Origin: Sandaracinobacteroides hominis
GTDB taxonomy: Bacteria; Pseudomonadota; Alphaproteobacteria; Sphingomonadales; Sphingomonadaceae
Assembly (NCBI RefSeq): GCF_016464365.1
Contig: NZ_JADCUC010000003.1
Location: 1 to 64,000, forward strand
Direction of reading: 5' to 3'
DNA length: 64,000 nucleotides
Part shown: positions 26,914-36,123 of the stretch, piece by piece
Position numbering within the stretch: the stretch's first letter is position 1
How the letters are laid out: every line of letters starts with the position of its first letter
Notes under the pieces: model-generated
What the model was told of the DNA's origin: nothing
The model's database searches: none
What the model saw: only the letters and a program-made list of their open reading frames with translations
Made by a program: the position numbers and the translations under genes

Positions 26914-28989
26914 TCAGGCAGCCAGCACGGTTACCGGCGTGCCGTTGAGCGCCGCATTGCCGGAAAGCGGATCGAACCGCCGCCGGTCGGTGAGGTCGTT
27001 GAGCGAGACCCCCGGCTTCTCGCGCGCGACGCTGAGTTGCACACCTGCACGACCATGGCCGAAGCCGTGCGGCAGGCTTACCGTGCCGGGCATCACGGCG
27101 TCGGTCACTTCGGCTGCAACCGTCACTTCGCCGACGCGGCTCGTCACCGTCACCTTGGCTCCGTCCCCGATGCCGCGCGCTTCGGCGTCGTCGGGGTGGA
27201 TCATCAACGTGCAGCGATCCGGGCCCTTCAGCAGCCGTTTGGAATTGTGCAGCCAGCTGTTGTTGGACCGGATATGCCGCCGCCCGATCAGCACCAGACC
27301 CTCGGCCGGCGCTTCCGCCAGCACCTCGGCAAAGCGACCCAGATCGCCGATGCAGGCCTCTGGTGCGCAGCGAATCATCTTGTCGGGCGTCCGCAGCCGC
27401 TCGGGAAAGCGGCCTTCGCGCAGTTCGCCCAGATCCAGCCCGTGCGGGTGCTGCTCCACCTGCTCCAGGGTCAGCGCGTGCGGCGACTGTTTCAGCATAT
27501 GGTCCAGTGTGTCGCGCGGGTGGCGGATGTTGGGCGCCGGCTGGCCCTCAGCCATTGCCATCGCACTCGCCACCCCGGCGACGATCTCCCAATCGGATTT
27601 GTCGGCGCCCATGGGCAGCAGCGGCGGGCTGTATTTGGCGTAGTTCCGAACGGCGATGGCGCCCAGGAACAGCGGATAATGGTCCTTCTGCAATGGCCCG
27701 CACGGCGGCAGGATATAGTGGGCATGGCGGCTCGTCTCCGTCACATACATGTCCACCGAGACCATCAGCTCCAGCGTTTCCAGCGCTTCGTCCAACGCCG
27801 CGCCATCGGGGCAGGACAGCACCGGATTTCCGGCTATCGTCACCAGCGCCCGCACCTGCCCGTCGCCCGGTGTCGCGATCTCCTCGGCCATGGTGACCAC
27901 CGGCAGCTCGGACATGATCTCCGCCATGCCCGACACCCGGCTGGTGAAGCGGCCTTGCGTGCCCGCGCCCGTCATCCCCACGACATCGACGGCAGGATGC
28001 GTGAACATCGCGCCCCCCACCCGATCCAGATTGCCGGTGGCGATATTCAGCAGCTGAATCAGCCAGTGGTTCAGCGTGCCGAATTCCGCAACCGAAACGC
28101 CCATGCGCCCATAGACGGCGGCCGGCGCGCCGGAGCCGAGGCGCGCGGCAACGGCGCGGATATCCGCTTCGGCAATGCCGCAATGCGCCGCCAGCACCGC
28201 GATCTCGAACGCCCGCAGCGCTGCCAGCGCCTCATCGAATCCCTCCAGCATAGGTGCCAGCCGTCCGGGCTGCACCGTGCCCGTCTCGTCCAGCGCGAGC
28301 AGCAGGGCGATGAGGAATGCGGGGTCCGTGCCGGGCCGGATGAACAGATGCCGATCGGCCAGCTCCGCCGTCTCCGTCCGGCGGGGATCGACCACGATCA
28401 GTTCGCCGCCGCGCGCCTGCAAGGCCGCGATCCGATGGCGGATGCCCGGCACCGTCCACACCGATCCGTTCGACGCCATCGGGTTGCCGCCGACGATCAG
28501 CATCGTTTCCGTGCGGTCGATATCCGCCACCGGGAACAGCGCGTTGTGGCCGAACATCCAATATTGCACCAGCTGGTGCGGGATCTGGTCGACGGTCGAG
28601 GCCGACCAGACGAAACGCGTCCCCAAGGCCTTCTTCAGATGCCCGACCATCATCCCGACGGAATAGTTGTGCGCTGTCGGGTTGCCGACATACAGCCCGC
28701 CGGCGCCGCCACCGGCCCTGACCGACGCAAAGCGCTGACCGATCTCGGCAAAGGCCTGTTCCCAGCCGATTTCCACCCATGCGCCGCCAACGCGCTTCAC
28801 CGGCGCACGCAGCCGGTCAGGGTCTGTCTGCAGGTCGGAAATCGCCGTCGCTTTCGGGCAAACATGCCCCCGGCTCAGCACATCGTCGGGATCGCCCTTG
28901 ATGGAAATGACCCGCTCGCCTTCCAACTCCACCAAAATCCCGCAATTCGCCTCGCAGATGTGGCAGGTGCGGGTGTGAACTTGGGCCAT
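26914..28989 (-). CDS. Molybdopterin-dependent oxidoreductase (bis-MGD type)
   Basis: A 691-residue member of the DMSO-reductase superfamily. The N-terminal iron-sulfur motif is CHICEANC with a fourth cysteine in RGHVCPKA near residue 45, which binds a 4Fe-4S cluster next to the bis-molybdopterin cofactor. [10 protein letters not shown] near 165, and a C-terminal barrel with [16 protein letters not shown] near 560 and [18 protein letters not shown], complete the fold. No twin-arginine signal is seen, so it is probably cytoplasmic. The selenocysteine or cysteine ligand of formate dehydrogenases is not obvious. It is divergent from an acyl-CoA ligase gene. Electron partner and substrate are unknown. 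Confidence 0.88.
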   Translation of the reverse strand: MAQVHTRTCHICEANCGILVELEGERVISIKGDPDDVLSRGHVCPKATAISDLQTDPDRLRAPVKRVGGAWVEIGWEQAFAEIGQRFASVRAGGGAGGLYVGNPTAHNYSVGMMVGHLKKALGTRFVWSASTVDQIPHQLVQYWMFGHNALFPVADIDRTETMLIVGGNPMASNGSVWTVPGIRHRIAALQARGGELIVVDPRRTETAELADRHLFIRPGTDPAFLIALLLALDETGTVQPGRLAPMLEGFDEALAALRAFEIAVLAAHCGIAEADIRAVAARLGSGAPAAVYGRMGVSVAEFGTLNHWLIQLLNIATGNLDRVGGAMFTHPAVDVVGMTGAGTQGRFTSRVSGMAEIMSELPVVTMAEEIATPGDGQVRALVTIAGNPVLSCPDGAALDEALETLELMVSVDMYVTETSRHAHYILPPCGPLQKDHYPLFLGAIAVRNYAKYSPPLLPMGADKSDWEIVAGVASAMAMAEGQPAPNIRHPRDTLDHMLKQSPHALTLEQVEQHPHGLDLGELREGRFPERLRTPDKMIRCAPEACIGDLGRFAEVLAEAPAEGLVLIGRRHIRSNNSWLHNSKRLLKGPDRCTLMIHPDDAEARGIGDGAKVTVTSRVGEVTVAAEVTDAVMPGTVSLPHGFGHGRAGVQLSVAREKPGVSLNDLTDRRRFDPLSGNAALNGTPVTVLAA

Positions 28990-29053
28990 GACCTCTCCCC
29001 TTGGCCGCTCTCCCGGCCTACATCCGCCAGTGAGGACCTATCGGGGAGAGACT

Positions 29054-30568
29054 ATGCATCCGTTCCACCACGCCGCCAACTCGCCAGAAAAGCCAGCGAT
29101 CGTCATGGCCAACTCCGGACAGTCGATGAGCTATGCCGAGCTGGAGGCGCGCTCCAACCAGGCCGCCAACCTCTATCGCGCCAACGGCCTGAAGCGCGGC
29201 GATGCCATCGCCATCTTCCTGGAAAACCATATCGATTATCTGCCGCTCTGCTGGGGCGCGCAGCGGGCCGGTCTGATCTTCACCTGCATCTCCACCAAGC
29301 TGACGGCGGATGAGGCAGGCTATATCGTCAAGGATTGCGGCGCCAAGCTGCTGGTTGCCGGTGCTTCGCTGGGTGGCGTGGCGAAGGACCTGCCCGCGGT
29401 CGCCAACCGCTATTCGGTGGGTGGCGAGATCCCCGGCTTCCTGCCGCTCGAGACGGCTCTCGCTGGGCGGCCCACAACGCGGATTGCAGACGAAAGCGCG
29501 GGCCGCGACATGCTCTATTCCAGCGGCACCACCGGCCGCCCGAAGGGCATCATCGGTCCGCTGCCGGAAGGCCCGATCGATCAGGTCGACTCCCTCTCCG
29601 GTCTTGTCGGGATGCTTTACGGCTTTGCTCCCGACATGGTCTATCTGTCGCCGGCACCGCTCTATCATGCCGCGCCGCTGCGGTATTGCATGGCGGTGCA
29701 AAAGTTCGGCGGCACCGTCGTCATCATGGAGAAGTTCGACGCTGCGCGCTATCTGGAGCTGGTCGAGACGCATCGGATCACCCACAGCCAGGTGGTGCCG
29801 ACCATGTTCGTCAAGATGCTGAAGCTGCCGGAGGAAGACCGCAAGCGCGACGTTTCCAGCCTGCGCGCCGTCATCCATGCCGCTGCGCCCTGCCCTGTCG
29901 CCGTCAAGGAACAGATGATCGACTGGTGGGGGCCGCGCATCTTCGAATATTATTCCGCCACCGAAGGCTCAGGCTTTACCGCGATCAATTCGGAAGAGTG
30001 GCTGACGCACAAGGGGTCGGTCGGGAGGAGCATCCTGGGCGAGATCCGCATCCTGGACGACGAGGACAATGTTCTGCCGGCAGGCCGCGAAGGCCGGGTC
30101 TATTTCCACGGCGGGCCGCCGGTTTCCTACCACAACTCCCCCGAGAAGACCGCAGAAGCGCAGAACCAGCATGGCGCCACCTTCGGCGACATCGGCTATG
30201 TCGATGAGGAGGGCTATCTCTTCCTCACCGACCGCGCGAGCTACATGATCATTTCCGGAGGCGTGAACGTCTATCCGCAGGAAACCGAGAATGTGCTGGT
30301 GATGCACCCGAAGATCGCCGACGTGGCGGTGATCGGCGTGCCTTCGGAAGAGCTGGGCGAGGAAGTGAAGGCGGTTGTGCAGCCGCGCGACTGGGCCGAT
30401 GCAGGCCCCGAGCTGGCGGCCGAAATCATCGAGTTTGCGCGGTCACGGCTGAGCCATGTGAAATGCCCGCGCTCGGTAGATTTCGATCCGGAACTGCCCC
30501 GGCACGATACCGGCAAGCTCTACAAGCGCCTTGTGAAAGACCGCTACTGGCCTAAGACCGGCGGATGA
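29054..30568 (+). CDS. Acyl-CoA synthetase (AMP-forming)
   Basis: A 504-residue ligase of the ANL superfamily that activates a carboxylic acid to its CoA thioester through an acyl-adenylate. The P-loop is MLYSSGTTGRPKGI near residue 155, the substrate-site motif EYYSATEG near 300, the hinge aspartate region TDRASYMIISGGVNVYPQE near 390, and the catalytic lysine in PRHDTGKLYKR near 495. ATG 29054 follows GGGGAGAG. It is divergent from the molybdopterin oxidoreductase and coupled to the TraB/GumN gene by a four-base overlap. The acid substrate is not predictable. Confidence 0.92.
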   Translation: MHPFHHAANSPEKPAIVMANSGQSMSYAELEARSNQAANLYRANGLKRGDAIAIFLENHIDYLPLCWGAQRAGLIFTCISTKLTADEAGYIVKDCGAKLLVAGASLGGVAKDLPAVANRYSVGGEIPGFLPLETALAGRPTTRIADESAGRDMLYSSGTTGRPKGIIGPLPEGPIDQVDSLSGLVGMLYGFAPDMVYLSPAPLYHAAPLRYCMAVQKFGGTVVIMEKFDAARYLELVETHRITHSQVVPTMFVKMLKLPEEDRKRDVSSLRAVIHAAAPCPVAVKEQMIDWWGPRIFEYYSATEGSGFTAINSEEWLTHKGSVGRSILGEIRILDDEDNVLPAGREGRVYFHGGPPVSYHNSPEKTAEAQNQHGATFGDIGYVDEEGYLFLTDRASYMIISGGVNVYPQETENVLVMHPKIADVAVIGVPSEELGEEVKAVVQPRDWADAGPELAAEIIEFARSRLSHVKCPRSVDFDPELPRHDTGKLYKRLVKDRYWPKTGG

Positions 30569-31482
30569 TCCGTTTCCTGCTGCTGCTTTTGGCCCTTTTG
30601 GGGCCGGCCACCGCATACGCCCAGAAGCAGCAGCAAGCGCCGCCCCAGCCGGAGAAGCCGGCCCTGTGGGTGGTGCAGGACGGTAAATCCACGGCCTATC
30701 TGTTTGGGACGGTCCACACCCTGCCGAGGGGCGTGGACTGGTTCCGGCCGCATGTCACCCGCGCACTCGACAGTTCGAAGCGTCTGGTACTGGAGACCGA
30801 AGTCCCGGACGGCCCGGGCTCGGTGCTTCCGGTCCTGCTGCGGCTGACGCGGTTGCAGCAGGAGCGCCCGCTTGCCGATCGGGTGCCGGAAAGCTGGCGG
30901 CCCGCATTGAACTCGGCAGTCCAGCGGCTGAAGCCCGGCCCGATGGACTGGTACAAAACCTGGTATGTGGCGCTGACGCTGACCAATCTGCAGGCGCTGG
31001 AAGACGGGATGGACCCGCGCATCGGAGTCGAGGCCGTGCTGTCTGAGCGCGCGCGGATGCGCAGCATTCCGATAACGCCGCTGGAAACGGTCGAGCAGCA
31101 GCTGATCTTCTTCGATTCCCTGTCGGAGGCTGATCAGCAGCAACTTCTGCTGTCCTCGATCGAGGATCTGGCCAATTCGAAAGCGGAGACGACGCTGCTG
31201 ATCGGCGACTGGATGCAGGGCAATACCGATGCGCTCGCGAACCGCGTGAACAGCAATTTCGAGCGCTCGCCGATGTTGCGGCGGCTGCTGGTGGAGGATC
31301 GCAACCAGCGCTGGGCCGATTGGCTGGTGAAGCAGATGAAGGCCGAGGACGGCCCGACTTTCGTTGCCGTTGGCGCTGGTCACCTTGCCGGCAAGGGCAG
31401 CCTGATCGACGAACTGGAGAAGCGCGGCCTGAAGGTGAAGCGGGTGATGCCGGAGCCCCCCGCGAAGAAGCGCCGCCGCTGA
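30565..31482 (+). CDS. TraB/GumN family exported protein
   Basis: A 305-residue protein with a signal peptide (MIRFLLLLLALLGPATAYAQ) and the TraB/GumN hallmarks: an N-terminal GTVH in AYLFGTVHTLPRGVDW near residue 48 and a C-terminal FVAVGAGHLAGKGSLIDELE near 270. The two GxxH motifs with conserved glutamates suggest a metal-dependent hydrolase fold related to Tiki proteases; bacterial roles are poorly known. The tail is very basic. It overlaps the acyl-CoA ligase stop (ATGA). Confidence 0.9.
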   Translation: MIRFLLLLLALLGPATAYAQKQQQAPPQPEKPALWVVQDGKSTAYLFGTVHTLPRGVDWFRPHVTRALDSSKRLVLETEVPDGPGSVLPVLLRLTRLQQERPLADRVPESWRPALNSAVQRLKPGPMDWYKTWYVALTLTNLQALEDGMDPRIGVEAVLSERARMRSIPITPLETVEQQLIFFDSLSEADQQQLLLSSIEDLANSKAETTLLIGDWMQGNTDALANRVNSNFERSPMLRRLLVEDRNQRWADWLVKQMKAEDGPTFVAVGAGHLAGKGSLIDELEKRGLKVKRVMPEPPAKKRRR

Positions 31483-31495
31483 ACCCGGCCGGAAC

Positions 31496-31523
31496 CTGCC
31501 GCGGCGCCTGGACGCCGCGGCAG
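31496..31523. terminator. Hairpin between convergent genes
   Basis: CTGCCGCGGCG and CGCCGCGGCAG form an 11-bp perfect stem around a six-base loop, 14 bases past the TraB/GumN stop and six bases past the end of the PEP-CTERM gene. No T-run on either strand, so it may act as a transcript-end protector as much as a terminator. Confidence 0.55.
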
Positions 31524-31529
31524 TCCTGC

Positions 31530-32306
31530 TCAGTTCGCCACCCGCGCCATTCGGGGATCGCGCTTGCGTTTCGCCGCACCGACAAGGCCGAAGCCCAGAA
31601 TCATCATGGCCCAGGAAGCCGGTTCCGGGACGGCGCCGGCATTTTCACGCAGCACCACCTGCCCGCGCAGAAACGCGGTGTTGGTCTGGCTCTCCACAGT
31701 CAGGAAGCTGCTTGCCGGATTCCCGCCTACCAGAAAGCCGCGGACATCCAGGGCATAATCAACCTGGCCAATGCTGAAAAAGCCGGACGACTGGTTGAAG
31801 TTCACGGCCACTCTATCGGCGCAACCGTTGATGTTGACGCCCTGGCTGTTGGCGCCGCCATAGGCGCAGGGATTGTCCGCGTTCGGCGTTTCTTCATGGT
31901 CGAAGGCATAGATGAAGTTCACGGTCCCGAACGGGTCTCCATTCACCAGCACATCCGTGGAGAACTGCAGTTTGACGCCCGTGATCGAGGTGCCCGAATC
32001 AATGGGAAAATTGAAATGGGTGAACTGCCCGATATTGGTTATCGCACTGAGATCGGTAATCGGATCGACGATCAGCGTCGGGATGCCGATTGCCTGAAAG
32101 CGATATCCCGACTGGTTGGCGCCGATTCCCCAACTGACAGACGCATCGCCAGTTCCGTTCCCGCTGGTGTTGACATTGGCACCGCCCTGGACATCGAACC
32201 ATGTCGCCTTGATGTTGGAAAAATCGATCGTGGTCGATGCACTTGCCGACGAAGCAAACGCAATTGTGGCCATACCCGCGATCAGCGCGGACGTAAGCTT
32301 GCCCAT
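31530..32306 (-). CDS. THxN family PEPxxWA-CTERM secreted protein
   Basis: A 258-residue exported protein with signal peptide MGKLTSALIAGMATIAFASS and a C-terminal sorting region VPEPASWAMMILGFGLVGAA followed by KRKR. This is the PEPxxWA variant recognised by exosortase/archaeosortase-like systems, typical of sphingomonads. The THFNFPI segment near residue 110 is the THxN signature. The body is rich in Gly, Asn, Ser and Thr, as expected of a surface or extracellular-matrix protein. ATG 32306 starts the signal peptide. Expression often goes with exopolysaccharide production. No exosortase gene lies in the window. Confidence 0.9.
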   Translation of the reverse strand: MGKLTSALIAGMATIAFASSASASTTIDFSNIKATWFDVQGGANVNTSGNGTGDASVSWGIGANQSGYRFQAIGIPTLIVDPITDLSAITNIGQFTHFNFPIDSGTSITGVKLQFSTDVLVNGDPFGTVNFIYAFDHEETPNADNPCAYGGANSQGVNINGCADRVAVNFNQSSGFFSIGQVDYALDVRGFLVGGNPASSFLTVESQTNTAFLRGQVVLRENAGAVPEPASWAMMILGFGLVGAAKRKRDPRMARVAN

Positions 32307-32418
32307 GTGAAGTCCCCTGTTGCGGGCCACGGTCCGCGGCCCGATTCTTTCCTGCACCCGATCTATTCGTCGAGTCTTGCTTCAGGATAGTTAACGATAG
32401 GGAAAGATACTTAACGAT

Positions 32419-33657
32419 TCAGCGCAGTTTGCCGATCAACTCTTCTTCCGGGGCGCTGAAGCGGCTGTGCAGCCCGGGTGGCGGCGGAGCTGAAACGCCG
32501 GTCAGGACATATGCGAGCACCGATCCTGCCCTGGGGTCGATAATCAGCCCTGAGCGCAGGCCGTAGGCATCGCCCAGATGCCCGCAGCCCGGCATCGGCC
32601 TTGGTGCAAGCGGCTGGTCGCCCCCGGGTTTACCGTCTCCGGAGAAGCAATGCAGGCCGCCCTCAGACCAATATTGCATCAGGCCGGCATCGGTTTCCGC
32701 ACCCCTGCCGGCGCCCTTCACCCGAACGGCACGAAACAGGCTGGCGCGGGTATCCGGCTTCAGGAAGCCGTCGTCCCGAAGCAGGCGACGCCCGAGCTTT
32801 GCCAGCCCCTCAACGGAGATCCTGAGCCCACCCTGCGGCGAGAACAGGCTGCCGTTGGTTCCTGGCACATAGGCTTCAAGATCGCAGGGAGCGCCTTCGT
32901 CGGTGCGCACCGGGCATGGAGCGGGGCGCATGGCATCGATCTGTGCAAGCCACGGCCCCGCTGCATCCCAAGGCCCGGCATCGCTGGGCGCCTTGCGGTA
33001 CAGAACGGCGCCGGCCGCCGCTGTTTGCGCCGAACAGCCCGACCAGTTGTAGCAGGCCTCCAGCCCAAGCGGGGCCAGCACCAGTTCGCGCACCGCGACG
33101 TCAAAGCGCTTGCCTGTCACCTGCTCTATCACTTCGCCCAGGATCGCCTGGTTCAGATTGGCATAATCGAACAGCGTGCCGGGCGCGGCCTTGGAGAAGC
33201 TGTCCTTCCCGATCTTGTCGCGCAGCCGTTCCCCCAGCACGGAGAGATAGCCGCCTGCATCCGACAGCGAGCTTTCGTGGCGCATCATCTGCCGGATGGT
33301 GATCGGCACATCGGGATAGGCCGGATTGCGCAGGCGCCAACCGAGATATTCCGAAACATCGCCGTCGAGGCGTATGCGGCCGGCATCCGCCAGCCGGTGC
33401 AGGGCCAGCGCCACTACAACCTTCGATATCGAGGCGATACGCACGGGTGTGTCGGTACGCATCCGCCGCAGGACCTTGCCGTCGGGCGTCAGCTCGGCTG
33501 CGCCCGCCGCCCGAAGGTGCCGCTGGCCGGGACCTGCAAAAACCGCCGCGTATCCGGGTACCTCGATGCCGCCCAGTTGCGGCAGCGCTTCACCTGCAAG
33601 AGCGGGCGCCGCCGACAGCAAGGCGAGAAGGATCAGGCTCCGACGTGGAAGGCGCAA
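32419..33657 (-). CDS. Serine hydrolase, beta-lactamase/esterase fold
   Basis: A 412-residue exported enzyme (signal peptide MRLPRRSLILLALLSAAPALA) of the class C beta-lactamase-related family, which includes esterases and D-amino-peptidases. The nucleophile motif SISK (Ser76, Lys79) is followed by the second motif Y-A-N in LFDYANLNQAILGEV near residue 168. The third motif near the C-terminus could be HLGDAYGLRSG near 365. Substrate is unknown, and antibiotic hydrolysis is not implied. The start overlaps the end of the VOC gene by 25 bp. Confidence 0.88.
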   Translation of the reverse strand: MRLPRRSLILLALLSAAPALAGEALPQLGGIEVPGYAAVFAGPGQRHLRAAGAAELTPDGKVLRRMRTDTPVRIASISKVVVALALHRLADAGRIRLDGDVSEYLGWRLRNPAYPDVPITIRQMMRHESSLSDAGGYLSVLGERLRDKIGKDSFSKAAPGTLFDYANLNQAILGEVIEQVTGKRFDVAVRELVLAPLGLEACYNWSGCSAQTAAAGAVLYRKAPSDAGPWDAAGPWLAQIDAMRPAPCPVRTDEGAPCDLEAYVPGTNGSLFSPQGGLRISVEGLAKLGRRLLRDDGFLKPDTRASLFRAVRVKGAGRGAETDAGLMQYWSEGGLHCFSGDGKPGGDQPLAPRPMPGCGHLGDAYGLRSGLIIDPRAGSVLAYVLTGVSAPPPPGLHSRFSAPEEELIGKLR

Positions 33658-34013
33658 AGCTTGTTGCCATCGAGGTCGCGGAAATAGGCACCATAGAAAC
33701 CTTGCGCCTCTTCGCCACGAATGCCCGGCTTGCCTTCACAGCTTCCGCCCAGTTCCAGAGCCCTGGCGTGCATCGTATCGACATGCTTGCGGCTACCGGC
33801 GGCCAGCGCGATCATCGTGCCGTTGCCGGCGGTAGCCGGTTGGTCGTCGTAGGGAATGGTAATGCCCAGCATAGGCTTGTCCCACGACACGCCATAGGCG
33901 GGGCCCTTGGGGAATTCCATCAACCGCTTGATGCCGATGCTGTCGAACAGCGCGTCATAGAAGGCGCTCGCGGCGGGCAGGTTGTTGGTGCCCAGCATTG
34001 CATATCCGATCAT
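33633..34013 (-). CDS. VOC/glyoxalase-fold protein
   Basis: A 126-residue single-domain vicinal-oxygen-chelate protein: MIGYAMLGTNNLPAASAFYD at the start, GNGTMIALAAGSRKHVDTMH mid-way and GFYGAYFRDLDGNKLCAF at the end. Such proteins are glyoxalase-like enzymes, dioxygenases or resistance proteins; the metal ligands are only partly kept, so activity is uncertain. A strong ribosome site (GGAGGAG) precedes ATG 34013. It overlaps the serine hydrolase gene. Confidence 0.88.
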   Translation of the reverse strand: MIGYAMLGTNNLPAASAFYDALFDSIGIKRLMEFPKGPAYGVSWDKPMLGITIPYDDQPATAGNGTMIALAAGSRKHVDTMHARALELGGSCEGKPGIRGEEAQGFYGAYFRDLDGNKLCAFHVGA

Positions 34014-34040
34014 GTCGATTCTCCTCCGTTTACCGGAGGG

Positions 34041-35336
34041 TTAGGCCGCACATGTTTCCTGTTCAAGACGAGTGTCTTCGCACCAGTCCGCCAGCCGCTC
34101 GCGCACCTCCCCGGCGGTCAGCCCGAACTGTTCCAGCCGGTAGCGGTGGCGGCTGTAGCCATGTTCCAGCCGGGCGCGATCGAGATAGGCCGCCATCGCC
34201 GAAACAGCCTGCGGTTGCAGTTCAGTGCCCAGAAACGCGTAGGTCCGCTTGATGCAGCCGCGCCAGTCGGCGCTGACTTCGTCGAAGTCGAGATCGAACT
34301 GCAGGGCCTGCGGAATCCGCGTGCGCACGTCGCGCACCACTTGCAACCGGTGATGGGTCTTGTGCAGCCATTCCTGCCCCACCCAGCGGGCGTCCACATC
34401 GTCTGACTGGATGATCATCTGGTTCCAGGCCAGGCTGGCGCCCGATGCCACGAGCTGCACCGGATCGCGGTGCAGGAACACCAGCTTCGAATCCGGGAAC
34501 ACGGTGTGCAGTGCGGCGATATCCTGCATATGCTGCGGGGTTTTCAACACGAACGGCTTCGAAGGGTCGCTGCCCTCGAACCAGCAGCGGAGCTTCAGCA
34601 GCTGCTTCATCCGTGCATAGGCCGGCGTCTGGTCCACGGCTTCGCAATGGCGGGCAAAGCTTGGCACCCGACGTTGCGCTTCGATCATCGCGCTGGAAAG
34701 ACTCTGCTCCAGCAGGCCCAGCTCTTCGTCAAACTCCATCGGTCCGGTCGGGTGGATATCGGTGACCGCCGGGTTGATGGACGTGATCAGTTTCAGCATC
34801 CGCCCCACCTGCGCGTTGCGGGGATCGGGCTTGCGCGTGCCGCGCACCGCCATCGAACGCGGCCCCGGCACCGGGCATTGTGCTTCGAACAGCCTGAGCG
34901 CCATGTGCGACGGATCGGAGGCCAGCAACCGCTGCATCCGCGTGGTGCCCGAACGCATCGAGCCAACAACGAAGATCGGAGGGGCGAGCTCGATGCGGTC
35001 AATCTCGGGATGATCAGCCAGCAGTTGCTCGAACCACATCCGCTCCTTCATCACCTTCAGCAGCGAGCCATGCGCCACCAGCCGGCCGAAATCGGTCAGT
35101 CGGGCTTCCTCGTGCAGGGCCGGCAGCAGCACGGCCAGCTGCGCCTCCAGATGGTCGCGATCCAGCGTGTCGATGGACAGCCCGGTTTCCTTCTCGGCGA
35201 TCCCGCGCAGCCGGTCAGGGCGTAGGTCTGCCGGAGGCAGCAGGCCGCTGGACCAGGCCGACTTCAGCGAGCGCATCATGAACTTCAGATGCAGGGGCCG
35301 GAAATGACTGGCAGGCGGGAGACTGTTGTTGTCCAT
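34041..35336 (-). CDS. Sulfotransferase family protein
   Basis: A 431-residue protein with a PAPS-binding 5' loop in PPIFVVGSMRSGTTRMQRLL near residue 120 and a 3'-phosphate region in KLVFLHRDPVQLVASGASLA near 290. These are the two hallmarks of sulfotransferases that move a sulfuryl group from PAPS onto a hydroxyl or amine. Sphingomonads have many paralogues of this group with no known acceptor. ATG 35336 gives a natural length, and the frame extends farther upstream only in overlap with the divergent lipoprotein gene. Confidence 0.85.
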   Translation of the reverse strand: MDNNSLPPASHFRPLHLKFMMRSLKSAWSSGLLPPADLRPDRLRGIAEKETGLSIDTLDRDHLEAQLAVLLPALHEEARLTDFGRLVAHGSLLKVMKERMWFEQLLADHPEIDRIELAPPIFVVGSMRSGTTRMQRLLASDPSHMALRLFEAQCPVPGPRSMAVRGTRKPDPRNAQVGRMLKLITSINPAVTDIHPTGPMEFDEELGLLEQSLSSAMIEAQRRVPSFARHCEAVDQTPAYARMKQLLKLRCWFEGSDPSKPFVLKTPQHMQDIAALHTVFPDSKLVFLHRDPVQLVASGASLAWNQMIIQSDDVDARWVGQEWLHKTHHRLQVVRDVRTRIPQALQFDLDFDEVSADWRGCIKRTYAFLGTELQPQAVSAMAAYLDRARLEHGYSRHRYRLEQFGLTAGEVRERLADWCEDTRLEQETCAA

Positions 35337-35390
35337 GATCGGCTGCACTGTTAGGTCTCGTGCCAGGGAATTGAAAGCAGGGGCGGCGTT

Positions 35391-35738
35391 TTGCAGAGAC
35401 TTGTTGCAATATTGGCACTGGCGCTCGCTACAAGTGGTTGCGTCAGCGCGATCAAGCAAAGCGAGGTGCAGACAGCGATGCAGGGCGTGGGCTTCACCCA
35501 GGAAGATGCGCGGTGCGCCGGAGCGCGTGCGGGCCGGCAGTTGAGCGCACGCGAGCTCATCTCGCTGCAGCGCGCCGCAAGCCGCCTGCAGCAGCCCGTC
35601 CGTGAAATGAAGGTGGGCGATGTGATGGACGCCTTCACGGAAAATGTGCAGCCCTCCACGCTGGCGACGGTCGCCCGGATCGGCGCCGAATGCGCACAAC
35701 AGAGGCAGGCGCGCGTCGCCGAGACCCCCGCGCAATGA
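35391..35738 (+). CDS. Small lipoprotein, tandem paralogue 1
   Basis: A 115-residue exported protein beginning MQRLVAILALALATSGC, a signal peptide with a lipobox-like end. The mature part has two further cysteines (in EDARCAGARAG and IGAEC) and a helical SARELISLQRAASRL segment. It is clearly related to the next gene: both share a VQ/MQ start, a C-A/M-x repeat, a D/A-R-x-L-S helix and a closing GxxC. The start is TTG 35391. Function is not recognised. Confidence 0.7.
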   Translation: MQRLVAILALALATSGCVSAIKQSEVQTAMQGVGFTQEDARCAGARAGRQLSARELISLQRAASRLQQPVREMKVGDVMDAFTENVQPSTLATVARIGAECAQQRQARVAETPAQ

Positions 35739-36046
35739 CCCGCGCTGTTCTCGCCGCTCTGCTGCTGACCGCGGCCGGCTGCACCGCCACCAAGGAAATG
35801 CAGGTCCGATCGGCACTCACCGATGCCGGCATGCCGCCCGCGACGGCGCAGTGCATGGCGCAACCGATGGCGCGCGATCTTTCCACCGATCAACTCCGCT
35901 CGATGTCTCGCGTCGCCAAGGCGCTGCGGGACAGCGGCAGGACCTACAGCCAGCGCGAGCTGATCGACATCCTCCGCCGGGATCTGGATCCGGAGACGGT
36001 GGCTGTCGTGGTAAGGGCGGGCGTGGGGTGCTTCCTGCGGGGTTAG
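35735..36046 (+). CDS. Small lipoprotein, tandem paralogue 2
   Basis: A 103-residue lipoprotein-like protein starting MTRAVLAALLLTAAGCTATKE. The mature part has MQVRSALTDAGMPPATAQC, DLSTDQLRSMSRVAKALRD and a closing VRAGVGC, aligning with the preceding gene over its full length. ATG 35735 overlaps the preceding stop (ATGA), so the two are coupled. The paired cysteines may form a disulfide. I do not recognise the family. Confidence 0.7.
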   Translation: MTRAVLAALLLTAAGCTATKEMQVRSALTDAGMPPATAQCMAQPMARDLSTDQLRSMSRVAKALRDSGRTYSQRELIDILRRDLDPETVAVVVRAGVGCFLRG

Positions 36047-36110
36047 GCGCTTATTTCGGCATCCCCGTAAGGCCGGCCTCTGTCCGCAGCGCATCGCCGT
36101 TCAACATGGG

Positions 36111-36123
36111 GTTCACGTCCTAG
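36111..36123 (-). repeat. CTAGGACGTGAAC repeat at the pntB stop
   Basis: The 13-base word reads CTAGGACGTGAAC on the minus strand, and its TAG is the stop codon of pntB. Other copies are at 7743, 7762 (inverted), 52821 and 59962. Confidence 0.75.
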
